Shown one piece after another: positions 1-6,621 of a DNA stretch of 10,412 bases (within the stretch, counting starts at the first letter, position 1; every line of letters begins with the position of its first letter). The notes beneath the pieces were generated by a model. That model did not search any database. It was not told the origin of the DNA and saw only the letters and a list, made by a program, of their open reading frames with translations. Source of the stretch: a bacterium. GTDB lineage: Bacteria; Bacillota_I; Bacilli_A; RF39; UBA660. The stretch covers positions 1 through 10,412 of the forward strand of contig RKAV01000070.1 of NCBI GenBank assembly GCA_014846175.1, written 5' to 3'. The position numbers and the translations under genes were made by a program.

Positions 1-68
1 CCCTTCTTTAACTTCTTTAGAATTAATCTTAATTCCATTAACACTACAATCAGAATTAATATAATTAA
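1..68 (-). repeat. Left arm of long inverted repeat (matches murE start)
   Basis: Read on the minus strand, positions 62 to 1 are identical to plus-strand 278-339 within murE. One mismatch at 63/277 is followed by five more matches (64-68 with 272-276), after which similarity stops abruptly. Position k pairs with position 340-k. The repeat is cut by the window edge, so its true length is unknown. Confidence 0.9.
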
Positions 69-123
69 CTACTATATAAAAACCAGATATAGCATAAGTA
101 AAAGGTCTAAAAATCTTATTCAT
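1..123 (-). CDS. Partial minus-strand reading frame with a murE-like inverted copy
   Basis: The frame starts with ATG at 123-121 and stays open to the window edge (41 codons seen), so its 3' end is missing. An AGAAGGAAGG ribosome binding site lies 7 bases upstream (140-131), and a good promoter lies at 141-169. The first 20 or so residues (MNKIFRPFTYAISGFYIVVN) are hydrophobic and unlike MurE. From residue 22 the frame reads INSDCSVNGIKINSKEVKEG, identical to MurE residues 11-30 and in the same reading frame. It could be the start of a second Mur-ligase-like gene, an alternative N-terminus of murE carried on an invertible segment, or an unrelated gene joined to inverted murE sequence by an amplification or assembly artefact. 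The start signals look real. The identity of the gene is unknown. Confidence 0.4.
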   Translation of the reverse strand, partial: MNKIFRPFTYAISGFYIVVNYINSDCSVNGIKINSKEVKEG

Positions 124-140
124 ATATAATCCTTCCTTCT

Positions 141-169
141 ATTATAACAATATCATATCATATTGTTAA
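141..169 (-). promoter_or_regulatory. Sigma-A-like promoter for the leftward frame
   Basis: On the minus strand there is TTAACA (169-164), a 17-base spacer and a perfect TATAAT (146-141). The predicted transcription start near 134 falls inside the ribosome binding site, leaving a leader of only about 11 bases. Confidence 0.55.
145..168. promoter_or_regulatory. Operator-like dyad in the divergent promoter region
   Basis: A perfect palindrome has 9-base arms, TAACAATAT (145-153) and ATATTGTTA (160-168), with a 6-base centre. It fills the spacer of the leftward promoter and overlaps its -35 and -10 boxes. That is where a repressor would sit, but AT-rich sequence makes chance dyads common. Confidence 0.35.
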
Positions 170-195
170 AGATAAAAAAATATGTTATTATTTAG

Positions 196-224
196 TTGAC
201 GTTGCATAGAATAAAGAATATATT
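196..224 (+). promoter_or_regulatory. Sigma-A-like promoter for murE operon
   Basis: TTGACG (196-201), a 17-base spacer and TATATT (219-224) predict a transcript start near 231. The ribosome binding site AGGGG (238-242) and the murE ATG at 250 follow directly. Confidence 0.65.
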
Positions 225-249
225 TATAAAGTAAGATAGGGGTGTTTAT

Positions 250-1662
250 ATGAAGAGGTTAAATGAACTTTTTAATAATATTAATTCTGATTGTAGTGTT
301 AATGGAATTAAGATTAATTCTAAAGAAGTTAAAGAAGGGGATATCTTTGTCTGTACTATGGGAGTTACTACTGATAGACATGACTTTATAGATGAAGCGA
401 TTAGTAATGGCGCTTGTGCTGTTGTAGTTTCTAAAGATGTAGGAGTAAAGTCTGTTCCTATAATTAAGGTTGCTGATACTAATAGTTATTTAAGAGAGTT
501 ATGTTCTAAGTATTATGACTATCCTTATGAGAAAATGGAAATGATAGGAGTTACTGGTACTAATGGTAAAACAACGGTAGCAGAAATTATTTATCAGTTA
601 TTAGGAGATGATTGTGCTTATCTTGGTACTAATGGTCGTAAATGGAAAAATAACTCTTTACCTATGCGTAATACTACTCCTGATGTTGATAGACTTTACA
701 TGTATTTAAATGAATTTGTAAACGATAAGTGTAAAACTACTGTAATGGAAGCGTCAAGTGAGGCTTTCTTTAGACATAGACTTGACGATATTAAATTTCA
801 TATTGCAATCCTTACAAATATAAGTGAAGACCATCTAAACATTCATAAAACCTTAGATAATTATATAGAATGTAAGTGTCAACTATTTAGACAGGTTAGT
901 GATAATGGTTATTCTATTCTTAATAGTATGGATGTAAACTATGAAAGAGTTTTACACTGTAGTAAAGGTACTATTTTAACTTATGGAATGAATGAAAGTG
1001 ATACCTTATTTATTAAAGACTATAAAGAACAAGATAATAAGATGAAAATAACTTTTAGATATAATTTAAAAGATTATACTGTTTTAAGTCCATTACTTGG
1101 TGAATTTAACGTTTTTAATCTTGCTCCTGCTATTTTGACTTGTCTTGCTAAAGGTATTAGTATAGAAGAAGTATTAAAACGTGTTGAATCTTTATATCAG
1201 ATAGAAGGTCGTTTAGAAATATTACCATTTACCAATAAATATATAATTATGTTAGATTATGCCCATACTACTGATGCTTTAGATAAGATTCTTACCTATC
1301 TAAATAAAATAAAAAAGAATAGAATTATCACAGTTACTGGTTCTGCTGGTGGAAGAGAAAAAGAAAAAAGACCAGGTATGGGTAAAGTAGTGTTGGAAAA
1401 GTCTGACTATGTTATATTTACAATGGATGATCCAAGAGAAGAAGATGTTAATTCTATAATAGATGATTTAATAAGCGATAGTAAGTTAACTAATTATGAA
1501 AGAGTTATTGATAGAAAAGAAGCTATATATAGAGCTTTATCTATAGCAGAAGAAGATGATATAGTATTTATTACTGGAAAAGGTAGAGATAATTATATGG
1601 CGATTGGAAAAGAGTACTTACCTTATTCTGATTATGATGTTATAAAAGAATATTTTAATTAA
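250..1662 (+). CDS. murE: MurE-type UDP-N-acetylmuramyl-tripeptide synthetase
   Basis: This cytoplasmic Mur ligase uses ATP to add the third, diamino-acid residue to UDP-MurNAc-L-Ala-D-Glu during peptidoglycan precursor synthesis. The 470 residues are close to the family's usual length and show all three domains. They include the ATP loop GVTGTNGKTT (100-109), the substrate motif TTPD (142-145), MEASSEAF (166-173), NISEDHLNIH (190-199), Lys209 in the position of the carbamylated lysine, and DYAHTTDAL (336-344). The amino-acid selecting motif reads DDPR (393-396) and is followed by GKGRD (443-447). DAP-adding enzymes usually carry DNPR and GKGHE, so the amino acid added (DAP or lysine) is uncertain. 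It is first in an apparent operon with 1692-2717 and tex, not in a cell-division cluster. Codons 8-30 are repeated in inverted orientation at 1-68. The MurE family call is firm; the substrate is not. Confidence 0.92.
   Translation: MKRLNELFNNINSDCSVNGIKINSKEVKEGDIFVCTMGVTTDRHDFIDEAISNGACAVVVSKDVGVKSVPIIKVADTNSYLRELCSKYYDYPYEKMEMIGVTGTNGKTTVAEIIYQLLGDDCAYLGTNGRKWKNNSLPMRNTTPDVDRLYMYLNEFVNDKCKTTVMEASSEAFFRHRLDDIKFHIAILTNISEDHLNIHKTLDNYIECKCQLFRQVSDNGYSILNSMDVNYERVLHCSKGTILTYGMNESDTLFIKDYKEQDNKMKITFRYNLKDYTVLSPLLGEFNVFNLAPAILTCLAKGISIEEVLKRVESLYQIEGRLEILPFTNKYIIMLDYAHTTDALDKILTYLNKIKKNRIITVTGSAGGREKEKRPGMGKVVLEKSDYVIFTMDDPREEDVNSIIDDLISDSKLTNYERVIDRKEAIYRALSIAEEDDIVFITGKGRDNYMAIGKEYLPYSDYDVIKEYFN
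272..339 (+). repeat. Right arm of long inverted repeat (inside murE)
   Basis: This is the partner of the repeat at 1-68 and covers codons 8-30 of murE. The two arms enclose about 200 bases that hold both divergent promoters and both start codons. Confidence 0.9.
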
Positions 1663-1691
1663 AAGTAGTTTTTTTAGATTAGGGGGATATA

Positions 1692-2717
1692 ATGAATATT
1701 TTAGAAAAACTTATTAATAAGTCTAAAAAAGAAATATCTAGTGAAGAGATTGAAGAAAAAGTAGGTATTGATAGATTTTTAGATAAATATAAAGATAATT
1801 TTAATATAGAAGAAGAAAGACGAATGAGAAGATTTATGGAGAAAATGGTTACTATATATGAAATTATTTATCCAGATGCGTCTTTAGCAGGTGAAGAGTT
1901 TATTAATGATTCTTTTGTTAATCAAGTTATGTTTAAAAACACTGATATAGATTTAGATTGGAGTAAGTTTTTAAGTATTAAATCAATGATTAAATTATTA
2001 TCTGAAGATGAGAAAAACTTTTTAAGAAAGCCTAAGTATAAAACTTGTATAAATCTTACAAGTAATAATATTTGGAATCCTTGGGATAGTTTAACTCTAA
2101 CTAAGAATGGTGTTATAAAAAGTGCAAGACTTAATAAAGAAAGGTCAGCTTTAAAAGATATAGAGTTGGTTGGAAAACGTGCTTCAAATGTTATTAGTGA
2201 ATTGGAAGATAAAGGTATTATAGGAAAAGCCTATATAGAATTAAAAGAAGAAGTAGCAAGAGTTGATAGATTGAAAGTCCAAAGAAGAGAAATGCTTGAT
2301 TGTATAATGGAATGTATAATGCAAAATGGTAATGATTATATAGGTGCAAGAAGAGCATTACTATTTGCACATGACTTTAATTTAGATTTAGATAAAGCAC
2401 TTAAATATGAATTATGTGTTACAACTGATGAAGTAGATATTGCTACTTATTTAAAACAGTATAATGATTTTGGTGGAAATATGGAATATGCTAAGAATTT
2501 ATTATTTAGCGAAGAGTCATTATATAATTGGTGTTATGATAATGAACAAGAGTTAAATGTTGCACTTAGGTCAGAAGAAGAAAAAGCAAAAGCAAAAGAA
2601 TTAATGGAAAGATTAGTAACTATTTTATATGGTAGTATTGATCAAGAAGAATTAGAAAAGGAAAAAGTAAAAAAATTAAGACTTGAAAGAAAGCTAAATA
2701 AAAATGTAAGAAAGTAA
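1692..2717 (+). CDS. Hypothetical protein between murE and tex
   Basis: I do not recognise this 341-residue protein. It is preceded by AGGGGG (1681-1686), 5 bases before the ATG, and begins 29 bases after murE stops, so it is probably cotranscribed. It has no signal peptide or membrane segment and should be cytoplasmic. Composition and spacing suggest mostly alpha-helix. The acidic N-terminal part (about 1-60) includes the basic patch EERRMRRFMEK. The middle (about 120-150) is richer in W, N, P and T and may be a beta or loop segment. A stretch at 214-240 contains GARRALLFAHDFNLDLDKAL. The last 45 or so residues are a lysine/glutamate-rich charged helix, possibly a coiled coil. No catalytic motif is obvious. 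Codon use resembles its neighbours, so there is no sign of recent transfer. Confidence 0.85.
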   Translation: MNILEKLINKSKKEISSEEIEEKVGIDRFLDKYKDNFNIEEERRMRRFMEKMVTIYEIIYPDASLAGEEFINDSFVNQVMFKNTDIDLDWSKFLSIKSMIKLLSEDEKNFLRKPKYKTCINLTSNNIWNPWDSLTLTKNGVIKSARLNKERSALKDIELVGKRASNVISELEDKGIIGKAYIELKEEVARVDRLKVQRREMLDCIMECIMQNGNDYIGARRALLFAHDFNLDLDKALKYELCVTTDEVDIATYLKQYNDFGGNMEYAKNLLFSEESLYNWCYDNEQELNVALRSEEEKAKAKELMERLVTILYGSIDQEELEKEKVKKLRLERKLNKNVRK

Positions 2718-2728
2718 GGTAATACAAG

Positions 2729-4873
2729 ATGAATGAAATGATTATTAAAGAAATGAGTAAGGACTTAGGTATAAGTGAAAAACAAGTACAAACAGTTTTA
2801 ACATTATTAAGTGAAGGAAATACTATTCCTTTTATTGCAAGATATAGAAAAGAAGCAACAGGGGCATTAGATGAAGAAGTAATTAGGAAGATAGAAGAAG
2901 TATATGTTTATCAAGAAAATCTATTAAAAAGAAAAGAAGATGTTATTAGATTAATAGATGAAAAGAAAATGTTAACAGAAGAGTTAAAAAATGAAATTCT
3001 TGCTTGTAGTAAATTAGTAGAAGTAGAAGATTTATATCGTCCATATAAAGAAAAGAAAAAAACTAAAGCAACAGAAGCAATTGCTTTAGGTCTTGAACCA
3101 TTAGCAAAGATGATTATGTCTTTTAAAGAAACAGGTAGTCTTGATGATTTAGCTAGTAAGTTTATTAATGATAAAGTTAAAACTAAAGAAGAAGCTTTAA
3201 CTGGTGCTAGTTATATTATTGCTGAATGGATAAGTGATAATGCTTATTATCGTAAATGGATTAGAACATACCTTTATAAAAATGCTTCTTTAGTTAGTAA
3301 ACTTAAGAAGAATGCTAACGATGAGAATGCAACTTATACTATCTATTATGATTATTCGGAACCATTAAAAGGATTAAAACCTCATCGAATTTTGGCGATT
3401 AATAGAGGAGAAAAAGAAGGCATATTAACAGTTAAGTTAGATTACTCTTTAGAAGAAATAACTAAGTTCTTAGAAAAGAAAATAATTAAAAGAGAATCAT
3501 TTGTTAATTCTTTAGTAAAAGAAGCTATTAAAGATAGTTTGAAAAGATTAATTCTTCCTAGTGTAGAAAGAGAAATAAGAGCAGACTTAAAAGAAAAAGG
3601 TGAAGATAGAGCAATTGAGAATTTCTCATCAAATGTAGAACACTTACTACTAACTCCTCCATTAAAAGATAAAGTAGTATTAGGTTATGACCCTGCTTTT
3701 CGAACTGGTTGTAAATTAGCTGTTTTAGATAAGACTGGTAAACCACTAGAAATAGCAGTTATTTATCCGACTGAGCCTCATAATGATATAGAGGGTAGTA
3801 AGAAAAAAATACTTGAGTTAATTGATAAATATAATATAGATATAATTGCTATAGGTAATGGAACAGCATCAAGAGAAAGTGAAGCCTTTATTGCTGATAC
3901 TATTAAAGATGCTAAAAGAAAAGTAGAATACGTAATAGTTAGTGAAGCAGGAGCATCAGTTTATTCAGCTAGTCCTTTAGCAATTAGTGAATTTCCAGAT
4001 TTAACAGTTGAAAAACGAAGTGCTATCTCAATAGGTAGAAGAATTCAAGATGCTTTAGCAGAACTTGTTAAGATTGATCCTAAAAGTATTGGTGTAGGTC
4101 TATATCAACATGATGTACCAGAAAAGAAACTTGATGAATCTTTAGGATTTGTAGTTTTAAAAACAGTAAATGGGGTAGGAGTTAATATTAATACAGCAAG
4201 TAGTAGTTTACTTTCTTATGTATCTGGTTTAAATAAAAAAGTAATTAAAGAATTAATTAATAGAAGAGATGAAGAAGGAAAGTTTACATCAAGAGAAGAA
4301 TTACTAAAGGTTAAAGGAATGACTCCTAAGATATATGAACAATCAATTGGTTTCTTAAGAATAGTAGATGGAGTTAATCCTTTAGATAAGACTAGTGTTC
4401 ACCCTGAAAGTTATGATAAAGTAGAAAAATTATTAGATTATTTAAACTTATCAGTAAATGATTTAGGTAGTGATAAATTAATTAATACATTAGATAAGAT
4501 AAATGAAGAAGAGATAATTAAAAAATTAGATATTGATAAATATACTCTTGATGATATTATTTCTAGTTTAAAACAACCAGAAAGAGATTTAAGAGATAAA
4601 TATCCACAACCAGTTTTAAGAAGTGATATTCTACATATTGAAGACTTAAAAAAAGGTGATAAATTACAAGGAACAGTACGTAATGTTGTCGATTTTGGTC
4701 TATTTATTGATATAGGTTTAAAAAATGATGGATTAGCTCATATATCTAAACTATGTAATGAATATTTACGTCATCCATCAGAAAAGTTCTCTGTCGGTGA
4801 TATAGTTGATTGTTACGTTGATAGTATTGATGTTGAACACAAAAAAGTAGGACTAAGCTTAATAGAAGTTTAG
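2729..4873 (+). CDS. tex: Tex family S1 RNA-binding transcription accessory protein
   Basis: Tex is a conserved cytoplasmic nucleic-acid-binding protein linked to transcription and RNA handling. Its exact role in Firmicutes is not settled. All expected domains are present in 714 residues. The helical Tex N-terminus includes EGNTIPFIARYRKEATGALD (29-48). A YqgF/RNase-H-like domain begins at GYDPAFRTGCKLAVLD (319-334). The helix-hairpin-helix region contains GLYQHDVPEKKL (457-468), NGVGVNINTASSSLL (481-495) and GFLRIVDGVNPLD (541-553). A C-terminal S1 domain spans about 642-712 (GTVRNVVDFGLFIDIG). Two usual signature positions differ: DPA instead of DPG in the YqgF motif, and GLYQHDV instead of GQYQHDV. 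It starts 11 bases after the upstream gene and has only a weak AAGG site, so translation may be coupled. Its stop codon lies inside the terminator hairpin. Confidence 0.95.
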   Translation: MNEMIIKEMSKDLGISEKQVQTVLTLLSEGNTIPFIARYRKEATGALDEEVIRKIEEVYVYQENLLKRKEDVIRLIDEKKMLTEELKNEILACSKLVEVEDLYRPYKEKKKTKATEAIALGLEPLAKMIMSFKETGSLDDLASKFINDKVKTKEEALTGASYIIAEWISDNAYYRKWIRTYLYKNASLVSKLKKNANDENATYTIYYDYSEPLKGLKPHRILAINRGEKEGILTVKLDYSLEEITKFLEKKIIKRESFVNSLVKEAIKDSLKRLILPSVEREIRADLKEKGEDRAIENFSSNVEHLLLTPPLKDKVVLGYDPAFRTGCKLAVLDKTGKPLEIAVIYPTEPHNDIEGSKKKILELIDKYNIDIIAIGNGTASRESEAFIADTIKDAKRKVEYVIVSEAGASVYSASPLAISEFPDLTVEKRSAISIGRRIQDALAELVKIDPKSIGVGLYQHDVPEKKLDESLGFVVLKTVNGVGVNINTASSSLLSYVSGLNKKVIKELINRRDEEGKFTSREELLKVKGMTPKIYEQSIGFLRIVDGVNPLDKTSVHPESYDKVEKLLDYLNLSVNDLGSDKLINTLDKINEEEIIKKLDIDKYTLDDIISSLKQPERDLRDKYPQPVLRSDILHIEDLKKGDKLQGTVRNVVDFGLFIDIGLKNDGLAHISKLCNEYLRHPSEKFSVGDIVDCYVDSIDVEHKKVGLSLIEV

Positions 4874-4884
4874 TCTCTTTTTTT
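4841..4884. terminator. Bidirectional terminator at the tex / paralog-cassette junction
   Basis: A 10-bp stem (4851-4860 with 4866-4875, one G-T pair) has a 5-base loop AATAG. On the plus strand it is followed by TC and seven T (4878-4884). On the minus strand the same stem is followed by CTAC and six T (complement of 4841-4846). The tex stop (4871-4873) and the convergent gene's stop (4872-4870) lie within it. Confidence 0.8.
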
Positions 4885-5394
4885 GTATACTTTTTGTTCT
4901 AGAAAATCTAAAGATTCTTTATCTAAAATACACTTATCAAAGTCATCAATAATCATATTATAGTTTTCTACTATTCCTTCTCTAGATTTAAGATTTAACT
5001 GACTCTTAGTATCTAACTGATTATTATGGAAAAAATGATAACCAGTTATAGTTATATTCCTAATATAGGATAATTTATTACTAGGTACAATTCTAATTCC
5101 ATATTCGGTATAAGAAGAATTATCATCATATTCTTTATTATAAAAATTATAACAATTTGCAAGAGCAGAATTATTTTGTTCGATATAGTTAAGTAACTGT
5201 TGATAGTTAGTATTAATTATGTCATCATCTAAAATATTAGGATAACTTTCTCTTAATAATTCAAATTGTTTTCTTAAATCATTAAATTCTTCTAAGTAGT
5301 TATCTAAATCTCTACTAATTAGAGTAGGAGTTTCTAGACTGAAATCCAACAATTGATTTTCATAAGTTGTAAAATTTGTAATTTGTTTTTTCAT
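4870..5394 (-). CDS. Hypothetical protein, third gene of tandem paralog cassette
   Basis: This 174-residue protein belongs to an unrecognised family shared with the next two genes upstream. Its ATG (5394-5392) overlaps the previous gene's TAA by one base (TAATG), and no clear ribosome binding site precedes it, so it probably depends on translational coupling. Features shared with its paralogs are an N-terminal MKKQITNF, a helical segment with QFELLRESYPNILDDDII (about 43-60), NCYNF (about 80-84), YGIRIVP (about 98-104), ITITGYHF (about 113-120) and a C-terminal SQLNLKSREGIVENYNMII. It has no signal peptide or membrane segment. The pattern suggests a helical N-terminal half and a beta-rich C-terminal half. 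Its stop codon overlaps that of convergent tex. The function is unknown. Confidence 0.8.
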   Translation of the reverse strand: MKKQITNFTTYENQLLDFSLETPTLISRDLDNYLEEFNDLRKQFELLRESYPNILDDDIINTNYQQLLNYIEQNNSALANCYNFYNKEYDDNSSYTEYGIRIVPSNKLSYIRNITITGYHFFHNNQLDTKSQLNLKSREGIVENYNMIIDDFDKCILDKESLDFLEQKVYKKRD

Positions 5395-5921
5395 TAGACA
5401 CTCATTCTTATTCCAGAACTTTTAACTTTGACTTTTCTAATATGACAGTTCATATTTCTACTAACTAAAGTCATATCTTTATCAATAATAACACCTTCTT
5501 TAGTTTTAAGTTTTAATTGAGATTTGTAGATTATTCTATTAGCAGTGTTAAAACCATATTTAGTTATTACTATTCTATTTGTTGAAGGCTCTTTTTCTGG
5601 AGTTATTCTTACACCATAGTAAAGTTGTTTAGCTATAGGTGAATCACTTCTTACAGTATCAGAATAGTTATAGCAATTTTCTCTAGAAATTAAATTTTTT
5701 TCAGCATATTTATTTAGTTTTTCTGCATTTTCCTTAATAACTTCATCACGTAAATCTCTTGGATAAGTCAGTAATAAAAACATTAATTGCGTTTTTAAAT
5801 CAATTAATTCCTTTCTACATAGTTCTAGCTCTTTCTTATTTATATCTTTTTTAGCTGGAGCCATTTTAGTTATACTAAATACTCTTTCTTTTTTAGAAAA
5901 GTTTGTAAGTTGTTTTCTCAT
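5394..5921 (-). CDS. Hypothetical protein, second gene of tandem paralog cassette
   Basis: This 175-residue member of the same unrecognised family has a good site, GGGAGG, about 6 bases before the ATG and begins 15 bases after the upstream paralog's stop. Shared features are MRKQLTNF at the N-terminus, the helix with QLMFLLLTYPRDLRDEVI, ENCYNY (about 81-86), YYGVRITP (about 100-107), IVITKYGF (about 116-123) and SQLKLKTKEGVIIDKDMTL (about 133-151). It differs from its neighbours in a strongly basic C-terminal tail (NCHIRKVKVKSSGIRMSV) and a Lys-rich N-terminal segment (about 23-31). Net charge may therefore differ between paralogs, and a nucleic-acid or membrane-surface contact is possible but unproven. 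No export signal is seen. Confidence 0.8.
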   Translation of the reverse strand: MRKQLTNFSKKERVFSITKMAPAKKDINKKELELCRKELIDLKTQLMFLLLTYPRDLRDEVIKENAEKLNKYAEKNLISRENCYNYSDTVRSDSPIAKQLYYGVRITPEKEPSTNRIVITKYGFNTANRIIYKSQLKLKTKEGVIIDKDMTLVSRNMNCHIRKVKVKSSGIRMSV

Positions 5922-5936
5922 TATTTTCCTCCCATT

Positions 5937-6488
5937 TTATCTTTTTATATATTGTCTACTTGATAGTCCATCTAGTGCTCTTTTATCATAAGAAAAGTTG
6001 CTAGTAGAATCAGTTAAAATCATATTTCTATCAATTATTCTTCCACCTTGAGTTCTGATATTTAATTGATTTTTACTTAGTAATTCTCTACTTGCCATAA
6101 AAGTGTATTCTGTTATGGTGATAGTTTTTAGTGGTTCATCAAGGTAAATACTTGGAATAATTCTTACTCCATAGTTTGCATATTTTTTATCACCTACTAA
6201 AGAACTAGGAAATATTACTTTGTTCTGATAAGTATATAAATTCTGTAACGCTACCTTATTTTTTTTAGCATATTTCTTTAACTTTTCAAAATCTTTTAAG
6301 ATGACTTCATCTTCTAAAGCTTTTGGATAAATACTAATAAGTAGATTAAACTGAGTCATTAAATCCTGTAACTCTTCTAGTTTAAACATTGTTCCAAAAG
6401 TATCAAATTCACAATTTTTTGGAACATTTTTTTCCCACTTGATCATTTGACTTTCCTTATTTGCAAAGTTCGCAATTCTCTTAATCAT
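5937..6488 (-). CDS. Hypothetical protein, first gene of tandem paralog cassette
   Basis: This 183-residue protein is promoter-proximal in the three-gene cassette. A start at 6506 would add six residues (MRGNEF). I prefer the ATG at 6488-6486 because it makes MIKRIANF align with MKKQITNF and MRKQLTNF of the paralogs, and because a GAGGGGG site lies 9 bases upstream of it. The 6506 ATG itself overlaps that site. Shared motifs are QFNLLISIYPKALEDEVI, YAKKNKVALQNLYTY (NLY replaces the paralogs' NCY), YGVRIIP, ITITEYTF and NQLNIRTQGGRIIDRNMIL. It has no membrane segment. Its promoter is at 6520-6548, back to back with that of the glucosaminidase gene. I do not recognise the family. Confidence 0.8.
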   Translation of the reverse strand: MIKRIANFANKESQMIKWEKNVPKNCEFDTFGTMFKLEELQDLMTQFNLLISIYPKALEDEVILKDFEKLKKYAKKNKVALQNLYTYQNKVIFPSSLVGDKKYANYGVRIIPSIYLDEPLKTITITEYTFMASRELLSKNQLNIRTQGGRIIDRNMILTDSTSNFSYDKRALDGLSSRQYIKR

Positions 6489-6519
6489 AAATTCATTCCC
6501 CCTCATTTACGCGTTAACT

Positions 6520-6548
6520 ATAATATCATATATTGATAGTAAAAGCAA
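6520..6548 (-). promoter_or_regulatory. Extended -10 promoter for the paralog cassette
   Basis: On the minus strand there is TTGCTT (6548-6543), a 17-base spacer and TATTAT (6525-6520), preceded by TGA to make an extended -10. The predicted start is near 6513, just ahead of the ribosome binding site. An imperfect dyad, ACTAT at one end and ATAGT at the other, spans about 6517-6540. Confidence 0.55.
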
Positions 6549-6564
6549 AAGAAAAATGCTTGAT

Positions 6565-6593
6565 TTGACAAGAATGTACATATTTGCTACAAT
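6565..6593 (+). promoter_or_regulatory. Strong sigma-A-like promoter for the glucosaminidase gene
   Basis: Consensus TTGACA (6565-6570), a 17-base spacer and TACAAT (6588-6593) predict a transcript start near 6600. This rules out the ATG at 6598 as the start codon and supports the ATG at 6622. Confidence 0.75.
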
Positions 6594-6621
6594 ATAGATG
6601 TTCTTATTTGAAGGAGGAACT

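Noticed and set aside
3558..3746. 62-codon minus-strand frame inside tex
   Set aside because: Low-complexity leucine-rich shadow of the well-supported tex frame, with no start signals or family resemblance.
6489..6506. Upstream ATG at 6506 for the first paralog
   Set aside because: It overlaps the ribosome binding site serving the 6488 start, and only the later start aligns with the other two paralogs.
6598..6621. Upstream ATG at 6598 as the glucosaminidase start
   Set aside because: It lies at or before the predicted transcript start near 6600, and the in-frame ATG at 6622 has a perfect AAGGAGG site.
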